From the NCBI GenBank assembly GCA_024693845.1, contig JAILKJ010000013.1:1-40530 (forward strand): a stretch of 40,530 nucleotides of DNA. The letters are read 5' to 3'. Shown piece by piece: positions 1 through 7,517 of this stretch. A program made the translations under genes and the position numbers. The notes beneath the pieces were generated by a model. The model saw nothing but the letters and a program-made list of their open reading frames with translations. It did not search any database and was not told the DNA's origin. Source of the DNA: Lachnospiraceae bacterium. Lineage in GTDB: Bacteria; Bacillota; Clostridia; Lachnospirales; Lachnospiraceae. Numbering within the stretch: the first letter of the stretch is position 1; each line of letters starts with the position of its first letter.

Positions 1-3000
1 CGTTCGTACCAATCTCCTCGATGGTCGTAGGAAGAACAACCTCGGTAACCTTGGTGTTACCCTTGAAGGCATTGTCGGCAATGGAGGTAACGGTTGCCTT
101 CTGGCCATTCACGGTAACGGTGGAATCGATGGTCACTTTACCGGATGCATCCTTCTCGGGCTTGAATTCCACTTCGGGAGCTGTGCTGCTGTCGCCGGAG
201 TCGGTCACGGTATAGGTACCGTCATCGGTCTTAACTGTATCATTCTCCTTCACGCCGTTGCCGCCGCTTCCGCCGCCCTGAGGAGTGTTCTGCTTCCAGA
301 TGGCGTAGAGTGTCGTGTTGCCCGTTAAATGAACGCCTAGCTGTGTAGGTGTCGTCGCATCGGCGGTAGCGCCCCATCCTACGAAGGTGTAACCGTCCTT
401 GGTCGGAGTCGGCAAAGCAGGAGGAGCGGAATATGCAGCAACCGAATAGGTTTTGAAGGTTTTGCCGTCAGATATCAGTGTTAAAGTGTAATTAGGAGCT
501 TGATAATCATAAATAGCATAGAAATTCGTATCCTTCGTAAACTTAGTAGCTAAGGTTGCGGCTGTGTTGGTCGTATCCTCGAACCATCCTCTGAAGGTGT
601 ACACATCCTGGTCATAAGAGGAATGCTGAGTAACCGGGAGCTTTCCGCCCGGTAATACATCTGCCAGCGTCTGATTAGCGGATACACTGCCTTCCCAAAC
701 AATACCGTTGAGATTGCTGTTATATGGATAGTAATAATCCAAATTGTCATGATCGATAAACTTCACCCAGTATTCCCCGAGGTAATGTACACGCCAGTCG
801 ATGCCGTAACGTCCGGGATTTTGTTCATCCAAGGCGTTATCTGCTGCAATGGCAGCATTCAGCCACTGCTCAACATCGGAACCGCGATGTACATAGAAAG
901 TACATTGCTGCAACATAGAATCTTCACCGACACCATCAAACACATCGTAAGGAATGCCCTGATATAAAGTCGCATCAATTTGAGCATCAGGATTCAGTAT
1001 TGTTACTTTATTCAGATAGGAACAGTTATAAAATGCAAAATTGCCAATGTTGGTGATGTTTTCCGGAATTACAATTTCTTTCAATTGGCTACAGGAATTG
1101 AACATGGCATCGGGAATCCTGCTCATACCTTTTGAAATAGTAAAGCTGGTAAATCCGCAATTGTAGAATGGCGAGTTGTGTACATTAAATTCGGATTCCG
1201 CTACTGTCTCTACCGTATCCGGTAAGGTCAACTCCTTGATGGCGCTGCAACTGCAAAATGCTCCTTCCGGGATAGCTGTCAGTTTGCCTGCTTCTATGAT
1301 TACATTCTCCAATGAAGAATCATTCTGGAAAGCATATTTACCCAAAGCTTTAACTCTGGAAGTCAGTGTAACGCTCTTTAAAGCAGTCTTATAAGCTTCA
1401 TCCGGAACCCATTGTCTGTATTGTGGGAACAAAAATGCATAATTACCGATAGTCAGCTCTTTATTACCATCACCTGTTGAGAAAGACTCTAATCCACATA
1501 CGCTCCACAATGCATAATCAGCTATTTTGATCGTATTACCGGAAAGTGTATAATTCTTGTGATCGGTCGTAGCATTGGTATCAGAAACGCCTGTAGGATA
1601 GCAAACAAGAGTTGATCCGGTGCTGTCATATAATGCACCTTGTTCATCGGCACAACAACCTTTTCCATCTGCAGGTGTGAACCCGTCTACATCGATCACT
1701 TCGAAACCGTCGAAATGAGTACTTCCCATAACCTGTCTTGCGTCAAACGGATATGCATTTGAGTCGGGAAGCACGTCACTGCTTTCGTATAAGCGAATCT
1801 TCTTCAGCCCGACCATTTTGCCGAAGGATCCGAATTTTTCCTGCATATTACCATCGGTATAGCGATCTGTAAGACCTAATACAAATTGTTTTGGCAGAGT
1901 TAATGTCTCGATCTTGGTATTGCTTTCGAATACCAGACCTTCAAAAGTTACTTTTGCATCAGGTGCAAAACTGACATTTTTCAGTTCTGTGCACTTGGCA
2001 AGTGAATAAGAACCCAACTTAGTGATGCCGTTAAATGAGATCGACTCGATAGAAGTATTACTTTGCAACGCGCCGGATTCTAATGTGGCATCCCCATCAA
2101 AAATCAGTTCTTTCAGAAAACCACCGGACCCGAACGCACCACTGCTGATAACACTGTTACCGGACAACGTAAGTTTGACGGTTTCGTTTGCCGGCGGATA
2201 ATAGATCAACTTATCTCCGCTGCTTTCAGATTTATAAACAATTCCGTTAACGGAGTAGAACTTCGTTGTACCGCCGGGTGAAAAATAAACGTTCTTCAGA
2301 TACTTACACTTGGCATAGCCGGGCTCATCATCTTCTCCGGAACCAAACCAGCCGGTTTCTACATCTGAAAGATTCTTAGGCAATGTAATCTCTGTAAAAG
2401 CACAATCCGAAAAAGCAACTGAGCAAATCTTGGTTACGGAATCAGGTACAATGGTACCATCGTTAATATACTTAAGCGATTTACAACCGTTAAATGCGCC
2501 AAAATCAATTGTCTCAATTGTATCAGGGAGATAGATTTTCTCCAAAGCAGTACAGTCTTCACAACATCTGAAAGGAACAACCGTATTCCCGGAAACAAAT
2601 GTCAAGGTTTTGAGGTTTTTGCATCCCTGAAAAGCGTACTGTCCGTTGGAATAGTTTTTGCTCTTAAAATTTACGTTAGCGGGCAAAGTGAACTCTTCAA
2701 GATAATTACAATAAGCGAATGGCATTCCATTGAGAATATCCAGTCCGTTATCAGGGAAGGTTACACTCTTTACGCGAGAGTATTCTACGTCACCCATGGC
2801 TGTAACGGTAAATGCTTTCCCAAGCACAATACTAACATTGGTATTATTAGATTTATTTCCATCGCCGTGAAAAGAAGTCAGATTATCAGGATTATTCATA
2901 CTGATGGTATTTGGAATCACAAGATCAAAAGGGGCCTTGTTTTCCCAATAAGCATTCACTGGCTTTGAGAACATTGCCTGATTGATATCGTCTTTCAGAT

Positions 3001-3583
3001 CCACCTTCCATTCATAGGCCGCCTTATCTGCGTTTACCCAACGCTGATAATAGTGCGCATCATCTCCTTCGCCTTCTATTCCATCATCCATATAATAGTC
3101 AACGAGATTAAGGTTTTCGTCAGTGTAGAAGGTGTGAACATAATCGCTTGAGAAGTTGGATCTTGCTACATCACCCTCTGAAGATAACTCTTCCTCATCG
3201 GAGGCTGCCTCTGCCGAAAGAACATCCTCATCGTCGGCAGTATCAGCATCATCGATCTCATCTGCCTCTTCTGTTTGAGGTTCGGATTCAGTAAGCTGAT
3301 CTCTCTCTTCGTTCTGAGCAGCAGGTTCTTCGAGCGAATCAGGATCATTGCTCTCTTCTGCTGCTTCAACAGCGTCAGAAATCTCTTCTTTGCTCTCTTC
3401 AATGCTCTCGATGGCGGAATCTGCCTGATCAGCGGCATTTTCCTGCAGAGCGGCTTCGATTGATACAGGATCTGCGGTCAGTTCTTCAGCGGAAATCGCA
3501 AAAAAACCGCCGCCAAGGCTCTGGAAGATCAGAGCTGCAGATAAAAGACCTGCAAGATACTTTCGGATTGAATGTTTGTGCAT
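1..3583 (-). CDS. Large secreted BspA-like LRR_5 protein with InlB-type repeats (3' end outside window)
   Basis: An uninterrupted frame of about 1194 codons runs from an ATG at 3583 off the left edge. A strong ribosome site (GGAAGGAGAG) lies just upstream. Residues 1 to about 30 form a signal peptide (basic start, then AGLLSAALIFQ). A long linker very rich in Glu and Asp follows to about residue 150. From about residue 230 there are many LRR_5 (BspA/TpLRR) units of the form IPEN-I-NIGNFAFYNCS-L. Around residues 995-1100 are two copies of a repeat with FRGWF / FVGWG and FYAIY / LYAIW, typical of InlB B-repeats (Listeria-Bacteroides repeats). A glycine-rich linker and the start of a further LRR_5 block follow. 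Such proteins are secreted and thought to bind host or substrate surfaces; the ligand here is unknown. No wall anchor is visible because the C-terminus is missing. Confidence 0.9.
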   Translation of the reverse strand, partial: MHKHSIRKYLAGLLSAALIFQSLGGGFFAISAEELTADPVSIEAALQENAADQADSAIESIEESKEEISDAVEAAEESNDPDSLEEPAAQNEERDQLTESEPQTEEADEIDDADTADDEDVLSAEAASDEEELSSEGDVARSNFSSDYVHTFYTDENLNLVDYYMDDGIEGEGDDAHYYQRWVNADKAAYEWKVDLKDDINQAMFSKPVNAYWENKAPFDLVIPNTISMNNPDNLTSFHGDGNKSNNTNVSIVLGKAFTVTAMGDVEYSRVKSVTFPDNGLDILNGMPFAYCNYLEEFTLPANVNFKSKNYSNGQYAFQGCKNLKTLTFVSGNTVVPFRCCEDCTALEKIYLPDTIETIDFGAFNGCKSLKYINDGTIVPDSVTKICSVAFSDCAFTEITLPKNLSDVETGWFGSGEDDEPGYAKCKYLKNVYFSPGGTTKFYSVNGIVYKSESSGDKLIYYPPANETVKLTLSGNSVISSGAFGSGGFLKELIFDGDATLESGALQSNTSIESISFNGITKLGSYSLAKCTELKNVSFAPDAKVTFEGLVFESNTKIETLTLPKQFVLGLTDRYTDGNMQEKFGSFGKMVGLKKIRLYESSDVLPDSNAYPFDARQVMGSTHFDGFEVIDVDGFTPADGKGCCADEQGALYDSTGSTLVCYPTGVSDTNATTDHKNYTLSGNTIKIADYALWSVCGLESFSTGDGNKELTIGNYAFLFPQYRQWVPDEAYKTALKSVTLTSRVKALGKYAFQNDSSLENVIIEAGKLTAIPEGAFCSCSAIKELTLPDTVETVAESEFNVHNSPFYNCGFTSFTISKGMSRIPDAMFNSCSQLKEIVIPENITNIGNFAFYNCSYLNKVTILNPDAQIDATLYQGIPYDVFDGVGEDSMLQQCTFYVHRGSDVEQWLNAAIAADNALDEQNPGRYGIDWRVHYLGEYWVKFIDHDNLDYYYPYNSNLNGIVWEGSVSANQTLADVLPGGKLPVTQHSSYDQDVYTFRGWFEDTTNTAATLATKFTKDTNFYAIYDYQAPNYTLTLISDGKTFKTYSVAAYSAPPALPTPTKDGYTFVGWGATADATTPTQLGVHLTGNTTLYAIWKQNTPQGGGSGGNGVKENDTVKTDDGTYTVTDSGDSSTAPEVEFKPEKDASGKVTIDSTVTVNGQKATVTSIADNAFKGNTKVTEVVLPTTIEEIGTN

Positions 3584-3608
3584 AAGCTTCTCTCCTTCCC
3601 ATGGATGT

Positions 3609-3639
3609 GAATAAGAAACCGCAAAACGGTTCCCTATTC
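3609..3639 (-). terminator. Hairpin between two surface-protein genes
   Basis: An imperfect inverted repeat (GAATA.G.AACCG pairing with CGGTT.C.TATTC) lies about 20 bases after the stop of the upstream gene at 3660 and just ahead of the ribosome site of the gene starting at 3583. There is no clear U-run after it in the minus orientation. It may be a weak terminator or a stabilising mRNA hairpin. Confidence 0.35.
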
Positions 3640-3659
3640 AACACATGTTGCATTAAGAT

Positions 3660-5651
3660 TTACTTCGCTTTGATGTTCTTTTTCTTGAAGCCTGCTTTGG
3701 TCAGCATTTTCACAAAGTTGGTCTTAGCTTTCCCCTTAAGCTTCTTCGAGATATAAACCTTGGTGTTCTTGTGGCCCTTGAAGGCATTTTTCGCGATCTT
3801 TACGGATTTTGACTTAATCGTAACCTTGGTAAGTTTGCCTGTGCCCGCAAAAGCATTAGCTTTAATCGACTTAACATTCTTGGTTACGGTAACATTAGTA
3901 AGTTTCTTGCAGCCGGAGAAAGCGCCGGATTCAATCGTCTCTACATTATTACCCTTGAACTTAACAGACTTCATAGCCTTGCAGTTCTTGAAAGCGTTCT
4001 TTCCAATCGTCTTCGTCCCTGCGGGAATATTTACAGATGTAAGCTTAGCGCAGTTCTGGAATGCGCCTGCACCGATCTGCTCGATCGTCTTCGGCATATT
4101 AACTGATGTAAGGTTCTTGCAGTTTGCAAAAGCATTCGATGCTATTGAAGTTACGGTTGCCTTACCGTCAGCAGTTTCAACTGTTTCAGGAACAGTGGCC
4201 GTTTTAACCTTGCTGTCGTCCGTCTTCACATATTCGGCCGTTTTAGAACCATCCTTATCAACTGTGATCTTATACTCTGCGCCCTTGATCGAGGCCTGAG
4301 TCACATTTGATACATTTGCCGTTTGCTTAGGCGAGAAAGTGATTTTCGTATTACTAAGCCACAATTCATTAGAATAATAGGTTGATACAACCTTTTGTTT
4401 GCATGAAAAGTTTTGGCCTTTCATATAGGACCAAGCTGCGCTGGCAGGATAACTATCGCCTTTCTCATAGTTTATAGATACCAGATCAGAAACAACACCA
4501 TTATTTACCTTGGCATATGTCCAATGATCTATATGACCGCTGATATCGGCAATCGTCATCAGATTTGCATCTACAACATCACCCATGCGAAACAGAGCAT
4601 AGGATTCATTGTTCTTTGAAAACAGATAGCTATCTGCGTTGTTAACAACAGAGGGATGTTTTATTGTAAAGGTGTCATTTGTTGCATTGTAAGGCATATC
4701 ATCAAGGAAAACTGTGTTTGCACTTACCTGCGAATAATTATCGACGGATAGCAGTGTATCATAATCTTCACCTAACATCCATCCGTTTGCACCCTTCTCA
4801 AGCGGTGTCCCATATGTGAAGCCATAACCATTGGTGAAACCGGCCCAAAGATTATTCTCAGATACAGTAGCTATTCCTGCATCATTCTTCTTGATATATA
4901 AATTTTTAATGGGAATATCAATCCTGGCAAATTGAATCTTACCTGTTTCCGGATCATCAGTATAGTTTTTTTCTTCATTTTGAACAGGTTTCCAGGCGAC
5001 AGCAGGACTTACCTGGCCGCCGTATGTAATCATTTTTGATGTATCAAACTGTACAAGTTTGTCAGTTATATTGCACCAATAATACAGGCTTCCTGTTTCC
5101 ATCTGATAAGGCGGATCATTTTTCGTATCGCCGTAAAGTGTCAGAGTTGTATCTGCAGCAATGTTATAATTTGTAACACAAAGCGTTGAGCCATCCATGC
5201 TTCCGATTTCACTTCTGATTGCCGAGGGTCTGAAATATACACCATTTTGAGGCTCATTAATAATAAGCGAACCATTGCCCTCAAAATACACGGCTTTCAT
5301 GAAACAAACGTACAAATGACCGATCTTGTTATTTCCTGTAAGTTTGATGTGTATTTCTCCAGAGCCACTACCACCATGAATGGACAATTGCAATTTGGAC
5401 ATATTAACGTTGTTCAGTGTTAGTGTCTGTGTGGATTTATCATAAACAATGTTCTTCCAGCTTGGGTTACTGGGATAGCCGGGATCGGAGCAGTAAAAAC
5501 GGTTACTTTCACTGCTTGCTTCGTCTTCAGCGGTAATTCGATAAATGTCCCCATCCGGATCTGCTTTCGCGGGAACACTCGACAATACAATGCTAAATAC
5601 CATTGTCAATGACAGCACCGTTGCTAGAGCCTTGCTTATCTTCCCCTTCAT
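3660..5651 (-). CDS. Secreted surface protein with beta-helix-like N-terminus and C-terminal LRR_5 repeats
   Basis: A 663-residue protein with a clear signal peptide (basic start, hydrophobic core of about 20 residues, probable cleavage after VPAKA near residue 30). Residues about 50-190 have the pattern YDKSTQTLTLNNVN with LTGNNKI and GNGSLII, seen in the carbohydrate-binding/beta-helix-like N-terminal regions of many Lachnospiraceae surface proteins. Residues about 500-630 hold five or six LRR_5 (BspA-type) units (IASNAFANCKNLTSV, IGAGAFQNCAKLTSV and so on). The C-terminus is very lysine-rich. No LPXTG motif is seen, so the attachment mode is unknown. Start: ATG at 5651 with AAAGGAGG upstream and an extended -10 promoter at 5710-5738. 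It is followed after 76 bases by another LRR protein, suggesting a pair expressed together. Confidence 0.88.
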   Translation of the reverse strand: MKGKISKALATVLSLTMVFSIVLSSVPAKADPDGDIYRITAEDEASSESNRFYCSDPGYPSNPSWKNIVYDKSTQTLTLNNVNMSKLQLSIHGGSGSGEIHIKLTGNNKIGHLYVCFMKAVYFEGNGSLIINEPQNGVYFRPSAIRSEIGSMDGSTLCVTNYNIAADTTLTLYGDTKNDPPYQMETGSLYYWCNITDKLVQFDTSKMITYGGQVSPAVAWKPVQNEEKNYTDDPETGKIQFARIDIPIKNLYIKKNDAGIATVSENNLWAGFTNGYGFTYGTPLEKGANGWMLGEDYDTLLSVDNYSQVSANTVFLDDMPYNATNDTFTIKHPSVVNNADSYLFSKNNESYALFRMGDVVDANLMTIADISGHIDHWTYAKVNNGVVSDLVSINYEKGDSYPASAAWSYMKGQNFSCKQKVVSTYYSNELWLSNTKITFSPKQTANVSNVTQASIKGAEYKITVDKDGSKTAEYVKTDDSKVKTATVPETVETADGKATVTSIASNAFANCKNLTSVNMPKTIEQIGAGAFQNCAKLTSVNIPAGTKTIGKNAFKNCKAMKSVKFKGNNVETIESGAFSGCKKLTNVTVTKNVKSIKANAFAGTGKLTKVTIKSKSVKIAKNAFKGHKNTKVYISKKLKGKAKTNFVKMLTKAGFKKKNIKAK

Positions 5652-5709
5652 AGTGACTAATCCTCCTTTTCAAAAATCCGGTTGATTTTTGCCTATAATG
5701 ACTGTCACG

Positions 5710-5738
5710 ATTATACCATATATAGGGTTAGCTTTCTA
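5710..5738 (-). promoter_or_regulatory. Promoter of the LRR_5 surface protein gene
   Basis: Reading on the minus strand: TAGAAA, a 17-base spacer, then a perfect TATAAT preceded by TGg (extended -10). It lies about 60 bases upstream of the ATG at 5651. Confidence 0.6.
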
Positions 5739-5837
5739 TGAGCGCGAGAATTCTGTCATTGACAATTTTCGGTTTTTATGACATCGGGGAACTAGTTGAA
5801 TGTCGCTTTTTCGAGGACACTGAGACGTGATTGTCTC

Positions 5838-5866
5838 TTGGCGGAAGAACATATGTTTGGTAATAT
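5838..5866 (+). promoter_or_regulatory. Promoter of the small hydrophobic peptide (candidate toxin) mRNA
   Basis: TTGGCG (5838-5843), a 17-base spacer, and TAATAT (5861-5866) preceded by TGG (extended -10). The expected transcription start, about 5873, falls two bases before the left arm of the long inverted repeat at 5875-5906, so the transcript would begin with that arm. Confidence 0.6.
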
Positions 5867-5912
5867 AGAACCTGAGGTGCTACCCAAAACGGTTGGCGGT
5901 TAGCCTATCTTA

Positions 5913-5950
5913 TACGAAAGGAGGTACAAATCCTTTACGAAAGGTAGGTG
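5913..5950 (+). promoter_or_regulatory. Duplicated Shine-Dalgarno region with competing hairpins
   Basis: TACGAAAGG occurs twice (5913-5921 and 5936-5944), each copy leading into a Shine-Dalgarno-like stretch. The TCCTTT between them (5931-5936) can pair with the first copy (AAAGGA, 5917-5922, 6 bp, 8-base loop) or with the second (AAAGG, 5 bp, 3-base loop). The second copy is the functional ribosome site, 6 bases ahead of the ATG at 5957. The pairing choice could therefore open or close translation. Confidence 0.45.
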
Positions 5951-5956
5951 ATTGCT

Positions 5957-6049
5957 ATGAACATACTGGACTTTGTAGCCATTCTTGGTTTAACGATAAC
6001 AGTATTTGAGTTCGGCTATATGGTCGGACTTCACAGCAAAAGAAAATAA
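5957..6049 (+). CDS. Small hydrophobic peptide, candidate type I toxin
   Basis: A 30-residue frame starts with ATG at 5957, 6 bases after AAAGGTAGGTG, and ends with TAA at 6047-6049. The peptide begins MNILDFVAILGLTITVFEF, a single predicted membrane span with a short acidic N-terminal part. It ends in a basic tail (HSKRK). This layout matches small membrane toxins of type I systems (Fst, TxpA, BsrG and putative holin-like toxin families). I do not see a clear match to any one of them. The surrounding RNA signals support it: its own promoter, 5'-3' inverted repeat arms, an occludable ribosome site, and a convergent antisense promoter. Toxicity is inferred, not shown. It could instead be a non-toxic small membrane protein. 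Confidence 0.68.
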   Translation: MNILDFVAILGLTITVFEFGYMVGLHSKRK

Positions 6050-6129
6050 CCGCCCCCCAGCTACGGTACGGTTATTTTCAATAATCTTTACCAAGGCTAA
6101 CCGCTGATTTACGGGTAGCACCTTTTTCA
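6036..6129 (-). ncRNA. Candidate antitoxin antisense RNA
   Basis: A near-consensus promoter (6136-6164) fires leftward with an expected start at about 6129. The only terminator downstream of it is the hairpin at 6043-6078, followed by a U-rich stretch to about 6036. This predicts an RNA of about 90-95 bases that is fully complementary to the 3' part of the peptide mRNA, including the right arm of the long inverted repeat. Convergent 3'-overlapping arrangements are known for TxpA/RatA and BsrG/SR4 of Bacillus subtilis. The RNA itself is inferred from signals only. Confidence 0.6.
6043..6078. terminator. Bidirectional terminator hairpin after the peptide gene
   Basis: A perfect 10-bp stem, AAAATAACCG (6043-6052) with CGGTTATTTT (6069-6078), and a 16-base loop. 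The left arm overlaps the peptide stop codon. On the minus strand the stem ends in TTTTCTTTT, a good end for the antisense RNA. On the plus strand the stem ends in TTTT and then CAATAA, a weaker terminator, so some transcripts should continue to the T-run at 6123-6127. Confidence 0.7.
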
Positions 6130-6135
6130 TCTCTA

Positions 6136-6164
6136 ATCATAAAGATTCTATGGGAAAAAGTCAA
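6136..6164 (-). promoter_or_regulatory. Antisense RNA promoter
   Basis: Minus-strand TTGACT (6159-6164), a 17-base spacer, then TATGAT (6136-6141): five of six consensus bases in each box at ideal spacing. No minus-strand coding region begins downstream of it before the peptide gene, so it must drive a non-coding transcript. Confidence 0.7.
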
Positions 6165-6179
6165 GGAAAATGCTATAAT
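6151..6179 (+). promoter_or_regulatory. Promoter of the XRE-type regulator
   Basis: TATAAT (6174-6179) preceded by TGC (extended -10), with a weak -35 (TGGGAA, 6151-6156) at 17 bases. The expected start is about 6186, giving a leader of about 45 bases before the ATG at 6232. It overlaps the divergently directed antisense promoter. Confidence 0.55.
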
Positions 6180-6231
6180 ATCCTAGAGTCATGAGGTGGC
6201 TCAAAAGACCGAGATACAGTGGAGGATATTT

Positions 6232-7356
6232 ATGGCATCGGCTAAGAATCAGGGAAGTCATACAGCTAAATACGGAGTGTTCGGGAACAGGCTCACGCAG
6301 GTGATGGAACTGGTCGGATTGTCCAATGCCAGGCTTGCGAGGGAATGTAACGTGGACCCCTCTCATATCAGTCGCTTTAAAGGTGGGCTTCGTAGCCCCA
6401 AGTCCAATGAGAAGCTGACTGAGGCTATCTGCAGGGCTTGTTTTGCATGTGTGAAGGAACAGAATCTGACCGACAGTCTCTGCGATATGATGGGTAAGAA
6501 CGATATGTCTTCTGCGGACATGGACGCCCTCTACGAAGACTTCAAATACTGGCTCTGCGATTTCACCACCTCGGATCAGGCAACGGCTCTGGATCTGTTT
6601 TACAGTATTGACAACTACTATCCTGAAGAGTTTGCCGTGGCAACTCCAAGTGAGGAGCTTTTAAATGCACTGATCGCAGGCCGTAAGGACTGCTATGAGG
6701 GAATGGAAGGTCTGCAGCAGGCAAGCCTTTGCTTTCTTGCGGATGTATATCAGAGTGATGCCAAACAGATACTGCTCTACTCCGACTTTCCTACTGACTG
6801 GATGGTCAAAGGGGAAGAATTCATAGCCAAATGGGCGGCTTTGATGACAGCCTGCATCAAACGCGGCGTATGCGTTTCCATCATTCACAATATAGACAGG
6901 GATGTTCCGGAGATGCTGGAGGGCCTTAAAAGCTGGCTTCCGCTTTATATGTCAGGCGCCATAGATCCCTATTACAGCATCAAAAGCGGCGGCGAGCGCT
7001 TTTACCATACGTTGTTTATCTGTCCCGGTGTCTGTACCGTAGTGGGCTGGCAGGCGGCGGATGACCGGACCTTCGGGCCCTTCTTCTATCACAAGGGCGA
7101 TGCCATGGTCAACAGATGCTGCGATATGTATGAAACCCTCCATAAGAGCTCTCACAGGCTGCTTCGGATTCTCATGGACGAGCCCAGGATCGAGGAAGGC
7201 GATCAGATCCGTCAATTGGAGGCGTTTCCGAATATCCGAATCATCCGCAAGAAGGATCAGATCATTGTGCAGCGCCTTATCGAGCCGCAGGTAAGCTTCG
7301 TACTCTATCATCCGCTGATCCAGGATGCGTTCACGAAGCTTCTCGGGGCATTCTGA
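6232..7356 (+). CDS. XRE-type helix-turn-helix regulator with uncharacterised C-terminal domain
   Basis: A 374-residue protein. The start is put at ATG 6232, 5-6 bases after GGAGG; an in-frame GTG at 6196 would sit only about 10 bases from the predicted transcription start and lacks a good ribosome site. Residues about 15-70 form a lambda-repressor-like helix-turn-helix (FGNRLTQVMELVGLSNARLA, then VDPSHISRFKGGLRSPK). The rest is a long non-repeat region with IIHNIDRDVPEMLEGLKSWL and YHTLFICPG. From memory this resembles a family of uncharacterised regulators common in Clostridia; its ligand or enzymatic role is unknown to me. It is one of only two plus-strand genes here, and its promoter overlaps that of the antisense RNA, so it may influence the peptide locus. 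Confidence 0.75.
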   Translation: MASAKNQGSHTAKYGVFGNRLTQVMELVGLSNARLARECNVDPSHISRFKGGLRSPKSNEKLTEAICRACFACVKEQNLTDSLCDMMGKNDMSSADMDALYEDFKYWLCDFTTSDQATALDLFYSIDNYYPEEFAVATPSEELLNALIAGRKDCYEGMEGLQQASLCFLADVYQSDAKQILLYSDFPTDWMVKGEEFIAKWAALMTACIKRGVCVSIIHNIDRDVPEMLEGLKSWLPLYMSGAIDPYYSIKSGGERFYHTLFICPGVCTVVGWQAADDRTFGPFFYHKGDAMVNRCCDMYETLHKSSHRLLRILMDEPRIEEGDQIRQLEAFPNIRIIRKKDQIIVQRLIEPQVSFVLYHPLIQDAFTKLLGAF

Positions 7357-7418
7357 GTTCGATATTATTCCAAACACAATATCTTTCTAAGGATAAACTC
7401 ATAGAAATAACCAAATAT

Positions 7419-7452
7419 AAAAGGTGATCACATTCAATTGCGATCACCTTTT
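7419..7452. terminator. Bidirectional terminator between convergent genes
   Basis: An 11-bp perfect stem, AAAAGGTGATC (7419-7429) with GATCACCTTTT (7442-7452), and a 12-base loop. It lies between the convergent regulator (ends 7356) and lipoprotein (ends 7518) genes. Its flanks are A/T-rich on both sides, so it can serve both strands. Confidence 0.85.
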
Positions 7453-7517
7453 AATTATTTAAGTATTTTTATGTATGCTGTTATATTGCCCGGGAACGAC
7501 CGTGAATCAGCTTGTGC

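Larger units (their letters stand above)
5875..6123. repeat. Long-range inverted repeat bracketing the peptide gene
   Basis: The left arm is 5875-5906 and the right arm 6094-6123. Two 11-base blocks are perfectly complementary: AGGTGCTACCC (5875-5885) with GGGTAGCACCT (6113-6123), and GCGGTTAGCCT (5896-5906) with AGGCTAACCGC (6094-6104). Between them are unpaired stretches of 10 and 8 bases. In a plus-strand transcript the extreme 5' end would pair with the 3' end, which is directly followed by a T-run (6123-6127). This is the architecture of several type I toxin mRNAs, which stay untranslated until processed. Confidence 0.75.

Noticed and set aside
5710-5730. AT-rich TATA palindrome as a separate operator
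   Set aside because: It is explained by the -10 region of the minus-strand promoter.
5759-5782. TTGACA on the plus strand suggesting a promoter
   Set aside because: No -10 box at 16-18 bases; the nearest TATGAC is only 12 bases away.
6196-6231. Upstream GTG start for the XRE-type regulator
   Set aside because: It lies about 10 bases after the predicted transcription start and lacks a good ribosome site; ATG 6232 has GGAGG at good spacing.
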